From Thermoplasmata archaeon (GTDB lineage: Archaea > Thermoplasmatota > DTKX01 > VGTL01), in NCBI GenBank assembly GCA_038851035.1, contig JAWCLH010000011.1:433-64432 (forward strand): a DNA stretch of 64,000 nucleotides, read 5' to 3'. Shown one piece after another: positions 34,947-44,233 of this stretch. The position numbers and the translations under genes are program-made. The notes below the pieces were generated by a model. That model saw nothing but the letters and a program-made list of their open reading frames with translations. It was not told where the DNA came from and made no database searches. Every line of letters starts with the position of its first letter. The stretch's first letter is position 1.

Positions 34947-35594
34947 CCTCTACACCGGAGGACTATATAGTGCAAGTGAGAGATAGAATTTTTCTATGGG
35001 GTAAAGGCTCGGGCTCTCTGGAGCTTTCGATTAGAAATAGGGCCGACCGAGGCGGCCGACACAGCGGCAGCTCCGGTTTGAACATAAATATGGCCCCCCT
35101 CTCATCCCTACTGAGAAGGATTTGTATAGATGCAAGAGTGGTGTTGGAGGACGGGTCGCCAGCCTTTGCGCGCGCTGGTTTTTTTTCTCACGCACTAGGT
35201 GATGGAGGAATTCAGGAATTCTCCACACCCTTTTGCAGATGCTCAAAAAACACCATCCAGGCCTACCTCCCTTTCAACCGCTTCACTTCGATCAAAATCT
35301 GCTACGGTTACAGTCAATTAAGAATTGAATAGCACAGCCCCATTACAGGACCAAAACACCACAATATCGGGATGAACCACATCGATTGAATCCAGAACAG
35401 AGAGCAACCCCATGTTTCACAGGCGCCAACAGCGATGTCATAGGAACGAATTAAAAAAATATTAATCCATTCTCCATAGCGATTAAAATACCATTAACAC
35501 CACAAACCAAATCTTTTAGAAGCTAGATGTAAAGAGAGAGCCTAAACTGGCCAGAAAATAAAAAAAAGGGGGAAAAGGGCAATCCTGAAAAAGG
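34947..35594. other. Intergenic region without a recognised gene
   Basis: The short frames here lack recognisable domains, ribosome-binding sites or family motifs. The left part keeps genomic G+C, whereas 35330-35590 is distinctly AT-rich. A palindromic patch ggaattcaggaattctcc is at 35211-35228. On the minus strand the region downstream of the RHH gene ends in an oligo-T run. I see no RNA gene that I can support. Confidence 0.5.
35556..35568 (-). terminator. Oligo-T terminator after the RHH gene
   Basis: On the minus strand the sequence ccctttttttta follows the RHH stop codon by about 27 bases. A run of T residues is the usual archaeal termination signal. Confidence 0.5.
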
Positions 35595-35831
35595 TCATCT
35601 CTTGAGAAGCTGGCTCTCCAGCTCACGGAGTCGGGAGACATTTAAGTGAAGCTCCCGGAGTCTCTTGGTCTTCTTGGTCACGAGACTCACACGAGAGTAG
35701 ACAAGATCCCTCACTGCAGTACGAATAGCTTCTGAACGCGAAGGGAAATCATCCAGACCGACAAGAAGATCAATCGCCTCAAGAAATCTTAAAGGAAGCC
35801 GAATCGTAACCCGCTCTGACCTCGCCACCAT
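35595..35831 (-). CDS. Ribbon-helix-helix (CopG/Arc-type) transcription regulator
   Basis: 78 residues. The N-terminal ribbon SERVTIRLPLRFLEAIDLL and helix FPSRSEAIRTAVRDLV are a classic RHH fold. The remaining residues form a helical, basic C-terminal extension. RHH dimers bind short direct or inverted repeats and often repress their own promoter. The upstream region contains repeated TGACAT elements between the TATA box and the ATG, consistent with autoregulation. The neighbouring UbiA gene is transcribed divergently from the same spacer and could also be a target. Confidence 0.9.
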   Translation of the reverse strand: MVARSERVTIRLPLRFLEAIDLLVGLDDFPSRSEAIRTAVRDLVYSRVSLVTKKTKRLRELHLNVSRLRELESQLLKR

Positions 35832-35855
35832 TCATCCGACCCCTTGCAAATGCTC

Positions 35856-35896
35856 GTCTGACATTTGACATCCTTTGTACATCTATTGTCTGACAT
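35856..35896. promoter_or_regulatory. Probable RHH operator with TGACAT repeats
   Basis: TGACAT occurs at 35859-35864, 35866-35871 and 35891-35896, with a related TGTACAT at 35876-35882. Two copies lie within the longer repeat GTCTGACAT. The cluster sits upstream of the RHH start and downstream of a minus-strand TATA-like gaattaaatac (35908-35918), where a bound repressor would block transcription. Confidence 0.55.
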
Positions 35897-35941
35897 ATAC
35901 ATTATCAAGTATTTAATTCATTCGCTTCTTTTTTTCCTCCT

Positions 35942-35953
35942 AAATTTTAAAAG
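35942..35953 (+). promoter_or_regulatory. TATA box of the UbiA gene
   Basis: aaattttaaaag lies about 26 bases before the GTG at 35974, which predicts a leaderless mRNA that begins at or next to the start codon. Confidence 0.55.
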
Positions 35954-35973
35954 CCCTATTCCAATGCCCTTTC

Positions 35974-36855
35974 GTGGACTCGCGTCTTGAAATAATTCGC
36001 CCACTCAACGCTGCCATGTCGGCATTCGCTGTTCTTGCCGGGGGGATAGTTGCGGCTGGAACTGATGTCCTGTCCTCCCCCCCAACCTTCAGCCTTTTTG
36101 TCGCTATGCTGGTTGCGTTTCTCTATACCGGCGGGGGCAATACTCTAAACGATTACTACGATAGGCTAATAGATCGGGTTAATCATCCCGACCGGCCACT
36201 ACCCATGAAAAGAATTCGTCCCGCCTCAGCATGGAGGCTCTCCATATTCCTATTTGCCTCTGGTCTGATCTCATCGTTTTTCATAGGCTGGCCGGGGATA
36301 AACCACCTGTGCCTGCTTATAGCGCTCCTTAACATGTTCCTTCTCTGGGTTTATGAATTCTCTTTAAAGCGGAGTGGTCTGCCGGGTAATCTGACCATCA
36401 GTTGGCTGACTGCCTCCCTCTTTCTCTTCGGAGGGGCGGCTGTGATTCCACCGGGAACCTCCTATGAGGTCCCTGTTCAGGTTCTCGTGCTCTCCCTCCT
36501 CGCCTTTCTCGCCAGCATGGGTCGCGAGCTCATCAAGGGCATCGAGGATATTGAGGGCGATACAGACCGTCGCACCGTTCCCCGGCTCATCGGTCCCAAG
36601 AGAGCCGGAGCCGTCGCGTCCGCGTGGATACTTCTAGCAGTTCTTCTCTCCCCCTCGCCAGTATTCCCCATGGCGCTTTTCCAGCCCCTATACTACATTC
36701 CGCTCATGGTCGGGGCTGATGCAATATTTATATATTCTCTGCTTGTTCTGATGCGCAACCCGGGACTATCGTCCCGGCTCACAAAGGTGGCGATGCTGCT
36801 GGCGCTTCTCGCTTTTCTCGCGGGGGGACTAGCTAAGGTGAAGGTCGGCGAATGA
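35974..36855 (+). CDS. UbiA-family prenyltransferase, probable digeranylgeranylglyceryl phosphate synthase
   Basis: 293 residues with eight to nine membrane helices. The two Asp motifs are NDYYDRLIDRVNHPDRPLP and DIEGDTDRRTVP, the arrangement of archaeal DGGGP synthase, which adds the second geranylgeranyl chain to GGGP. The neighbouring GGGP synthase gene starts inside its stop codon region (ATGA overlap), strengthening this assignment over heme- or quinone-type UbiA enzymes. The start is GTG and the transcript appears leaderless. Confidence 0.9.
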   Translation: MDSRLEIIRPLNAAMSAFAVLAGGIVAAGTDVLSSPPTFSLFVAMLVAFLYTGGGNTLNDYYDRLIDRVNHPDRPLPMKRIRPASAWRLSIFLFASGLISSFFIGWPGINHLCLLIALLNMFLLWVYEFSLKRSGLPGNLTISWLTASLFLFGGAAVIPPGTSYEVPVQVLVLSLLAFLASMGRELIKGIEDIEGDTDRRTVPRLIGPKRAGAVASAWILLAVLLSPSPVFPMALFQPLYYIPLMVGADAIFIYSLLVLMRNPGLSSRLTKVAMLLALLAFLAGGLAKVKVGE

Positions 36856-37601
36856 AGAGAAAGGCGGTCTGGAGGGGACTCCTGCGGAAGCTCGAGCGGC
36901 GAGCTGCCCACTTGGGCCTTATCGACCCTGATAGGCAGAGCCCGGAGGCCGCCGGGGAACTCGCCCTCACTTTTGAAAGGGCCGGGAGCGACGGCATCAT
37001 GGTGGGAGGCTCCACGGGGGTTGATCCGCGTATCACCGACGAGACCGTCCTGGCGGTGAAAAAGCGTTGCCGCCTCCCCACCATTCTTTTCCCCGCCGGC
37101 GCCGCCTGCCTCTCCCCCCACGCCGACGCGATATTTTTTATGAGCCTCCTCAACTCGAGGGACAGGCGCTTCCTCATTGGAGAACAGAGTCGCGCGGCCC
37201 CCTTGGTCAGGAGGTATGGTCTCGAGCCGATACCGATGGGCTACATTATCTTTGAGCCCGGGATGAGGGCCGGGGAGGTGGGCCGCGCCGAACTCGTGCC
37301 AAGAGACGATACCTCTCAGGCCGTGGAGTACGCCCTCGCGGCCGAGCTTTTCGGAATGGCCTGCGTGTATCTCGAGTCAGGCTCCGGAGCGCCCGAACCC
37401 CTACCTGCCAGAACAGTGAGGGCGGTGGCTCGAAGTCTCACGGTACCGGTTATTGTCGGCGGTGGCATCACCCGCCCCGAGCAGGCGCGCGAGCTCGTCC
37501 GCGCTGGAGCGGATATAGTCGTCACAGGCACGGTCATTGAGTACAGCCGGGGCGACATCGCCCACCTCTCAAAAATAATCGCCGCGGTCAAAAAGGGGTG
37601 A
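36852..37601 (+). CDS. Geranylgeranylglyceryl phosphate synthase
   Basis: 249 residues of the PcrB/GGGPS TIM barrel, making the first ether bond between sn-glycerol-1-phosphate and GGPP. Visible motifs: HLGLIDPDRQ, GSDGIMVGGSTGV, FPAGAACLSPHADAIFFMSLLN, PMGYIIFEPG, YLESGSGAPEP, and VGGGITRPEQARELVRAGADIVVTGT. It overlaps the UbiA stop by four bases, so the two are translationally coupled. Together with GGPP synthase it makes the archaeal lipid core. Confidence 0.95.
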   Translation: MKRKAVWRGLLRKLERRAAHLGLIDPDRQSPEAAGELALTFERAGSDGIMVGGSTGVDPRITDETVLAVKKRCRLPTILFPAGAACLSPHADAIFFMSLLNSRDRRFLIGEQSRAAPLVRRYGLEPIPMGYIIFEPGMRAGEVGRAELVPRDDTSQAVEYALAAELFGMACVYLESGSGAPEPLPARTVRAVARSLTVPVIVGGGITRPEQARELVRAGADIVVTGTVIEYSRGDIAHLSKIIAAVKKG

Positions 37602-37608
37602 GCGGCCC

Positions 37609-39561
37609 TTGCCCGAGGCTCCGGAATCTGGGGGTGGTGTGAGCGGCAGGAGCCCGCGGCGACCCACAATGACGGCAGAGCAGGGCGTTGTCCAGGCGAC
37701 TGGGGTAGCCAACTACGTATTCACCTCACCCGCGCCCTGGAAGACCCTTCCGCTGGCCCTCGCGAGCTCCTTTCTCCTCGGCGTCCTAGTCCTACCCGCT
37801 AATGAGCCCGCCTCGTGGGCGGTCGCGTCGCTCGGTCTCTTTTTCCTGCCCGCCCTTCTCGGAGCTGCCCTGGCCTTGCCTCTGACAAGGATGCTCGGTG
37901 GGAAAATATACCTGCGCAGGAGCGCACTTTTGGCACTCCTCTCCCTCATAATTCTCCTTCCGGTCCTTGCACTCTGGCGCTGGGTAATGGAGCCCAGGTT
38001 TGGGACTCGCCTCTCCGACATTCTGATTTTTTCGTGGGGTCTCGTACTCTGGCTCTGGCATTTGGTCCTCCTCACGACCGCTGTCACCCATCATGGAAGG
38101 GCGCTGGCGACCGCGGTCGTCATGCCGCTGTGTGGGGTCATAGCGGTTGCGATTCTCCTCCCGCCCTTCGGGACCCGCGAGCTATTCCTCGCACTCGGCT
38201 TCTCCTCCGTTTTCCTCCTCTCCGCCGCGGGTTTCAAGCGAATCGCGGAGTCCCCCCTCAGGCGCAGCTTCGGCGCGAGCGGTATGGAGCTGGTCCGCAA
38301 CATGCTCGCGCACTGGACCGAAGGCGGGTCGGCTGGGAAGGAAGAGATGGAGCGCTTCTTCTCCACATTCTCCGTGCCCTTCAGGGCCGAGGTCGATGCT
38401 GTAGCATTCAGGGCGAGGGGACGGCTGAGGGCCCTATGGCTCGTTCCTTCAGTCCACCCGGGCCCCTTCGGTCGACTGGGCGGCAGCGACCTTCCCTCGA
38501 GGTTGAGGAAGAAGCTCGAGGCGGGGGTGGCCGGCGTGGAGCCCGATACCACGGTGATGGTTTTCCACGGTCCAGCAACCCACGACCAGAACCCGGCGAG
38601 CGAGGAGGACGTTTCGGAGCTTGCGCGCGCGGCCTCGAGGGCTCTCGAAAGCCTTGAGTTCCAAAGGGGGGCCGGAGCGTTCAAGAGGCTCCGGGGCGAG
38701 CGGGTCTCGGTGTGCACGCAGCTGCTGGGCGGCGCGCTGGTGGTGATCCACACTTCTGCCCCCGACCCCACTGACGACGTCGACCACGCGGTGGGTGTGA
38801 TGGTAAAAAAGGAGCTTGCGGCGAAGGGCTGGCCCCGCGCGATTTTCATAGACGCCCACAACTGCCTCGAGAGGGGGAGCGGGGCGGTCCACTCCGGAAC
38901 TCGCGAGGCCGAGGAGCTGATGAAACTGGTGGGGGAGGCTATTACATCGCTCCAGGAGCCAACGAGGCTAGAGCGGGAAGTCGCCCCGGCCCCATCTCCA
39001 TCAACAACCGGGGGCGGCGCTCCGGAAAAACTGGCCTCCCCCGCAGGCCTACGCGCTGGGTTCGCCTCCTCGGTGGGCTTCGTGCCGGAGAGGGACGGTA
39101 TCGGCTCCCAGGGTATTCAGGTTGCGGTACTGGAGTCCGCGGGGAGGAAAAGCGCCTACGTCCTTTTCGATGGGAACAACATGGTCAGGGGCCTCAGGGA
39201 AAAGCTCCTCGAAGGTGTCCGGGGGATGGTGGACGAGGCGGAGGTCTTCACAACCGACAACCACGCGGTCCACGCCACGATGGGCGGCTATAACCCGGTG
39301 GGAGCGAGGTTCCACCACGATAGACTGATTGAGATTGCGAGAGGCACTTTGGAGAGGGCTCTTGCGACCATGGAAGAGGTAGAGGTCGGCGCCGGGAGCG
39401 CGGAGGCAGAGATTCGGGTTTTCGGCCCCGGCAACACGGCTCGCCTCACGACAGCCATAAACTCGACTGTGGCGATTTTGAGGGTCTCGGTGGCGCTCTG
39501 CCTTATCGGGGCCTTCCTGGGGTGCTTCGCGTGGCACTGGCTTGTGGAGTTTCTTCTCTAG
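37609..39561 (+). CDS. DUF2070 family archaeal membrane protein
   Basis: 650 residues. Five to six membrane helices occupy about 40-220, followed by a large soluble domain with DUF2070 landmarks VHPGPFGRLGGSDLP, VFHGPATHDQNPA, FIDAHNCLERG and TTDNHAVHATMGGYNPVG, and a last membrane helix at the C-terminus. The many conserved His and Asp residues look like a metal-dependent site. Function is unknown. It starts seven bases after GGGPS, so a role in the envelope is possible. TTG 37609 follows AGGGGTGA; ATG 37669 is an alternative. Confidence 0.85.
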   Translation: MPEAPESGGGVSGRSPRRPTMTAEQGVVQATGVANYVFTSPAPWKTLPLALASSFLLGVLVLPANEPASWAVASLGLFFLPALLGAALALPLTRMLGGKIYLRRSALLALLSLIILLPVLALWRWVMEPRFGTRLSDILIFSWGLVLWLWHLVLLTTAVTHHGRALATAVVMPLCGVIAVAILLPPFGTRELFLALGFSSVFLLSAAGFKRIAESPLRRSFGASGMELVRNMLAHWTEGGSAGKEEMERFFSTFSVPFRAEVDAVAFRARGRLRALWLVPSVHPGPFGRLGGSDLPSRLRKKLEAGVAGVEPDTTVMVFHGPATHDQNPASEEDVSELARAASRALESLEFQRGAGAFKRLRGERVSVCTQLLGGALVVIHTSAPDPTDDVDHAVGVMVKKELAAKGWPRAIFIDAHNCLERGSGAVHSGTREAEELMKLVGEAITSLQEPTRLEREVAPAPSPSTTGGGAPEKLASPAGLRAGFASSVGFVPERDGIGSQGIQVAVLESAGRKSAYVLFDGNNMVRGLREKLLEGVRGMVDEAEVFTTDNHAVHATMGGYNPVGARFHHDRLIEIARGTLERALATMEEVEVGAGSAEAEIRVFGPGNTARLTTAINSTVAILRVSVALCLIGAFLGCFAWHWLVEFLL

Positions 39562-39678
39562 TTCGCTAGCTGGCTCGAGCGCCCGGAGGCCTGCACCTCA
39601 GCCCTCTGGCCCCAGCGCGGCCGCGCCGTGAGATGACGCAGCCCCGTCACCGGTACTGTGGTCCTCCTGATTCTTCCC

Positions 39679-41523
39679 TCATCCCCTGAAGGTTAGCCTC
39701 TTGCTCATGTGGAGCGGTAGCGGAAGGCCATCGTAAGGATAGTCCGCCTGAAGCCGCGCTATCTCCGCTGTCAGCTCATCGAAGCTAAGCTCTCTGACTT
39801 CTCCGCTGCGCATGCGTACGGGATACATCCCAGAGGCCCGCTCCTTCTCACCCACGACGATTATCATGTTCACCCACTCCCTCTCCGCATCCCGGATTTT
39901 CCGTCCCACCTTCTCCTCCCTGTCGTCAATATCCACGCGGGCCCTGAGCCGAGACGCGAGGGCCTCGCAGTCCGCGATGAACTCCGGTCCCACAGGGATA
40001 AGGCGGACCTGTGTGGGTGCGAGCCAGAAGGGGAGCGCGGGCTTCTCCATTTTGAGGGCGTTCTCGAGCATTATGTATATCCATCTCTCAATCGAGCCGA
40101 CCGAGCAATGGCCGATTATGCAGGGCTTTTTTGAGCCATCGGCGTCGGTGTAGAAAATTCCGTACCTCTCCCCGTCTTCGACGTCGAGCTGGACTGTGTT
40201 GAGCTGGACCGCGCCACCTTGCGCGTCTATGCCCTGTGACTCATATTTCACGACCCAGTAGTGCTTGCGCTGCGAGAGGAGCTCGATGAGCGCCGGCATT
40301 CCAGCGTACCTGAGGAGGCCGACGAGCCGGTCCCTGTATCTATCGTAGAACTCCCTCACGATGCGGAAGGCAATGGCGTATTCCGCCCCAATCGCCCTGT
40401 GGTAGTCTGTGTAGGCTGAGAAGAGCTCGAAGAATACATCCCAGCCCTGGTCTAGGTCCTTCGTGAAGAAGTGGATGTCCGGCATGTGAAATGCCCTGAG
40501 CCTCTTCAGGCCCGTCAGCTCGCCGCGCTGCTCGAGCCTGAAGCTCTTCGAGAACTCGTAAACCTTGACAGGGAGATGCCGGTGGCTCAGTGTGGCGCGG
40601 GCCATCATTCTGAAGAGGCCGAAATCGCCCGCGAAGCGGAGCACGAACTGCCTCTTCTCGTCGGTTTTTATCACATAGTGCCTCTCGTGGAACGATTTTG
40701 CCTGAGCCTGTATATCGGGGAGGGTCCAGTCGTACATAATGGGGGTGTCTATCTGCATCGCGCCAAGTCGCTCGAGAGCAAGCCTCCTCGCCCACTCCTC
40801 TAGTAGGTGAAAAATTAGGTGGCCTTTCGGATAGAGCTTGAAGTGGCCGCTGTCGCTCGCATCTTCATAGTCGACGAGCTCCAGCCTCTGCATCGCCTTG
40901 ACCGAGGGGGGCTCCTCGAGCTTCCTCGCCTTCGCCTCCTCCGTTAGAATGAAGCTGCGGAGCGACGGGTGCTTTGCCAGCTCCGGGTCTCGATCTGCAT
41001 TTTCCATATCCAGCCTGTGCTCCGCACCGTCCGGTGTGAGGATGAGGAACTCGCTTTTTATCCCCTTCACGACCTCCTCTCTAGTGAGCTTCTGCTCCTC
41101 CGCCTCTATTTCCTTAGACAGCTCGGAGAGCGGGTGGCCCTTGCAGGAGAGCTGGAAGGCCTTGTACCAGCCGAAGGGGGAGCGGTGGACCTCCACTCCC
41201 CTCTCCCGGAGAGCGGCCTCGATTCCGGCGAGCACCGATTTTGCCGTCTCCGGTTCTGCGAGCGAGGACGAAAGGTGGGCATAAGGATATAGTAGCACTC
41301 TATCCGCGCCGACCTGAGCAAGCACCTCTATAATGCCAGATGCAGCCGCGCGGGCGGTCCCCTCGGGATTCACCCCGTCCCTTTCCTCAACGGTTGCAAA
41401 GACCACGAGGGCCTCCTCCATCCCCCCGCTCCGCTTACCGTCCGGGAGCTCCTCGGCAGCTTTTGTCGCTCTCTCTCTGGTCTCATAACGCATGTAGTCC
41501 GCGTGGATGAAGAGCAGCCTCAT
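39679..41523 (-). CDS. thrS: Threonyl-tRNA synthetase, archaeal type
   Basis: 614 residues. The N-terminal 140 are the archaeal editing domain related to D-aminoacyl-tRNA deacylase (MRLLFIHADYMRYE, YPYAHLSS, HRSPFGWYK), which removes Ser from tRNA-Thr. The class II catalytic core has KGHLIFHLLEEW, DTPIMYDWTLPD, RFAGDFGLFRMM, FHMPDIHFF and PCIIGHCSVGSIERW, and a C-terminal anticodon-binding domain follows. The ATG at 41523 gives the usual length. Confidence 0.95.
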   Translation of the reverse strand: MRLLFIHADYMRYETRERATKAAEELPDGKRSGGMEEALVVFATVEERDGVNPEGTARAAASGIIEVLAQVGADRVLLYPYAHLSSSLAEPETAKSVLAGIEAALRERGVEVHRSPFGWYKAFQLSCKGHPLSELSKEIEAEEQKLTREEVVKGIKSEFLILTPDGAEHRLDMENADRDPELAKHPSLRSFILTEEAKARKLEEPPSVKAMQRLELVDYEDASDSGHFKLYPKGHLIFHLLEEWARRLALERLGAMQIDTPIMYDWTLPDIQAQAKSFHERHYVIKTDEKRQFVLRFAGDFGLFRMMARATLSHRHLPVKVYEFSKSFRLEQRGELTGLKRLRAFHMPDIHFFTKDLDQGWDVFFELFSAYTDYHRAIGAEYAIAFRIVREFYDRYRDRLVGLLRYAGMPALIELLSQRKHYWVVKYESQGIDAQGGAVQLNTVQLDVEDGERYGIFYTDADGSKKPCIIGHCSVGSIERWIYIMLENALKMEKPALPFWLAPTQVRLIPVGPEFIADCEALASRLRARVDIDDREEKVGRKIRDAEREWVNMIIVVGEKERASGMYPVRMRSGEVRELSFDELTAEIARLQADYPYDGLPLPLHMSKRLTFRG

Positions 41524-41602
41524 TGCTATCGAACCCTAACATGAAGGGGTGAAAATAAAGGTTTGGAAGGGCTCGTTCAAAAATGTTATTATATTCTTGG
41601 CG

Positions 41603-41613
41603 CATATTTTTAT
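41603..41613 (+). promoter_or_regulatory. TATA-like promoter before the pseudogene
   Basis: catatttttat lies about 32 bases before the ATG at 41640, with gaggcgg just upstream of that ATG. The promoter appears intact although the gene behind it is broken. Confidence 0.4.
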
Positions 41614-41639
41614 CGGGTGGTTTCTTTTCAGAGGCGGCC

Positions 41640-42884
41640 ATGGCTTTTGTTATCGTCTGCCCCCTCATCCTCACGTGTTAAGCCGGTATGGTCTGCGCAC
41701 TAGTCCTGGGGGATGAGGGGGAGGATGAAGCCCGGGCTACGCCTCTTTTCTCACCGGATGAATGATTCCTCCCGACTTCGCGCTCGGGCTGGGAGGGAAG
41801 CAGGGCGGTCTAAGAGATCACGAGCTACTATGAGTTCGAGGGCACCTCCCTCGACCGAATTGGAGCTATTTCAATCCCCCTTCCTCCTACGTCGTGGCCA
41901 ACACGACCCCGTGCCACCTCCACATCATCTCTAACCGGAAAACCAACTTGTAGGGTTCGAACACCGAGAGCCTAGTTCGCCCGCTCGCCTCTGGAAATTT
42001 CTCGATTCACGCCATTATTCACTCCAGGCCCCAGCGCACATTCGAGAAGGCAGGGTTATGGGCAGGCAGGAAAATAACAACTGGATGGGGCTGAATTAGT
42101 AGCAGGAGAGTTACAAGATCCCCTGGAGCTCTCCAATTACCATGAGGTCACTTGTGTCGGGGAGCCTTCTGATCGCCGACAGGAACGCCAACACGAACTC
42201 CCCCGCTGACTTCGATTTATTCCGCTCCGGCCTGCTGAACCATCGCCCTGCCATAGTCTAGGACTTCTCTCCCATAGAGCTCATTGAGGGCAAGCTCGCG
42301 GTGACGAAAGTGCTCGAGAACTTCTGAGACCCTGACGGCGGCGCCCTGACCTTCCAGTCGATGTGGTCCATGACCCTACTCGGCCCCGGCCCGAACCCCA
42401 CCGCCCACGGTCTCTCAGCGGGCAGTCACAGGATATTCCTTCAGGCCTTGGATGGTGTAATGGTCGTGAAGTCGGAATCGATTTTGATAACAATCAAGCC
42501 CAATACCATACCCCCCATCGTCTCCTTTGCCCCGCTCAACGGCCAGCCCTTTTAGGTGGCCAGGAGGATGGAGTTCAGTGTGGAGGCAGCGGACGACGAC
42601 GTCCACCCCCTGAGCTACGCCCGATAGACCGGCCCCCTTCTCCCCTCGAATGCCAACCGCTTCATCATGGACAATCTCACAAAGGGAATTCGCACCATCC
42701 GTCTTGTGGTCGCGGATTGGAGGACCTCTGCGGAGATGACCCTAGCCATCGATACAGTCCCGCGGGGTCCGGAGAAATCTAGCTTCCTGGTTTTTTGCCA
42801 GGGGGGCTGTGGCTGCGATGGCGGCAGCCGGGGTCGAATTCTAGCTCTACAGCCTGAGGGAAATTCGGGAGGAGGAGTAGTTAA
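41640..42884 (+). pseudogene. Decayed surface-protein gene with Ig/cadherin-like domains
   Basis: No frame is open across the region, yet recognisable fragments follow each other in shifting frames. A signal-peptide-like start MAFVIVCPLILTC is followed by a stop. Then come EITSYYEFEGTSLDRI, SYVVANTTPCHLHIIS, NHRPAIV-stop-DFSPIELIEGKLAVTK, and ENF-stop-DPDGGALTFQSM with LSAGSHRIFLQALDG. Next are VSFAPLNGQPF-stop and VEAADDDVHPLSY with another stop, GIRTIRLVVADW, and a hydrophobic Ala-rich end with a charged tail. This is the pattern of a PKD/cadherin-like anchored surface protein inactivated by at least five stops and frameshifts. A promoter still precedes it. Confidence 0.75.
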
Positions 42885-42952
42885 GGGAAAGCCACTACCC
42901 CGCGCCCACTTTCGCGACCTGCGCTACCATCCCCGGTTCCAGGGCACCCACC

Positions 42953-44140
42953 TTATTTCTCCAGCTCCACCGCCATCGCCACCCCGTTTCCCCCGCCAAG
43001 GCAGACCGCGGCCAGCCCCCTCTTTCCGCCGGTTCTCTTTAGTGCGTGAATCAATGTGACCATCACGCGCGTCCCCGAGCATCCTATTGGATGGCCCAGC
43101 GCCACAGCGCCGCCGTGGATGTTGAATTTTTCAGGAGGTATGCTGAACTCCTTCGCGATGGCCACCGAGGCGGAGGCAAAGGCCTCGTTGTGCTCGATGA
43201 GGTCGAAGTCGCCTATCTTCATGCCGCTCTGTTTGAGGAGTTTATTGATAGTGGGTACTGGAGCGTACATTACCAGCTCTGGCTTCGTTCCGGCGAAGCA
43301 GTAGTACCTCACCCTCGCGAGAATCGGTGCCCCCAGCTCCTTCGCCCTGTCCTCCGACATCATGACCGTGGCCGCGGCGCCGTCGGATATCTGCGAGGCG
43401 TTACCGGCCGTCACCACGCCGCCCTTCTTGAAAACCGGGGGCAGTTTAGCAAGCTTCTCAAGGGAGGTGTCGGGGCGGACGCCCTCGTCGGTGTCGAACT
43501 TCACGGTCTGGCCCTTCCCTACCTGCACCTCGACTGGAACTATCTCCTCCCTGAACCACCCGTTCTTTATCGCCTCCGAGGCCCTTTGGTGGCTTCTCAG
43601 GGCAAAGGCGTCGATCTCCTCCCTCGTCAGGCCGTACTTCTCCGCAATTATCTCTCCCGTCATGCCCATGTGAAAGTTGTTGTAGACGTCCCACAGGCCG
43701 TCGTTGACCATCAGGTCTATGATGGTCTGGTTGTTCATCCTGTAGCCGTAGCGCGCTTTGTCGAGGGCGAAGGGCGCCATGTCCATGTTCTCCATGCCCC
43801 CCGCCACGACTATTCCCGCGTCGCCGGCCTTTATCTCCGAGGCCGCGATCATCATCGCTTTCAGCCCCGAGCCGCAGACCTTGTTGACTGTCATCGCTCC
43901 CGCCTCGACCGGAACACCCGCGTATATCGCGGCCTGCCTTGCGGGGTTCTGGCCCAGCCCTCCCGAAAGCACATTGCCCATGATGACCTCGTCAACTAGT
44001 CCCGGCTCGATTCTGGCCCTTGCAATGGCCTCCTTTATGACAATGGCTCCCAGCCTGACTGCAGGGGTCTCCTTGAGCGTTCCGCCGAACTTGCCTATTG
44101 CCGTCCTGACAGCCGAACAGATGACCACATCACCAGACAT
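42953..44140 (-). CDS. Acetyl-CoA C-acetyltransferase (thiolase)
   Basis: 395 residues, normal for biosynthetic or degradative thiolase. The acylation Cys is in NKVCGSGLKA (near residue 89), followed by VVAGGMENMD, EHNEAFASAS, GGAVALGHPIGCSGTR and CLGGGNGVAM, giving the full Cys-His-Cys set. It condenses two acetyl-CoA to acetoacetyl-CoA for the mevalonate route, or cleaves 3-ketoacyl-CoA. HMG-CoA synthase is not adjacent, so pathway is uncertain. Confidence 0.95.
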   Translation of the reverse strand: MSGDVVICSAVRTAIGKFGGTLKETPAVRLGAIVIKEAIARARIEPGLVDEVIMGNVLSGGLGQNPARQAAIYAGVPVEAGAMTVNKVCGSGLKAMMIAASEIKAGDAGIVVAGGMENMDMAPFALDKARYGYRMNNQTIIDLMVNDGLWDVYNNFHMGMTGEIIAEKYGLTREEIDAFALRSHQRASEAIKNGWFREEIVPVEVQVGKGQTVKFDTDEGVRPDTSLEKLAKLPPVFKKGGVVTAGNASQISDGAAATVMMSEDRAKELGAPILARVRYYCFAGTKPELVMYAPVPTINKLLKQSGMKIGDFDLIEHNEAFASASVAIAKEFSIPPEKFNIHGGAVALGHPIGCSGTRVMVTLIHALKRTGGKRGLAAVCLGGGNGVAMAVELEK

Positions 44141-44233
44141 TTCTTCCCCCGGAGCCGTGCGAATGCGGTTTTTCTAATTAAATCTATCCCGCCGGCTCCA
44201 AACTTTAATATCCCGAGGCCGAATTCAATCCGC

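Noticed and set aside
34970-35332. A 120-residue frame after the KhtT-like gene
   Set aside because: No recognisable domain, no ribosome-binding site, and erratic composition.
43046-43999. A 317-residue plus-strand frame over the thiolase gene
   Set aside because: Antisense shadow of a strongly conserved gene.
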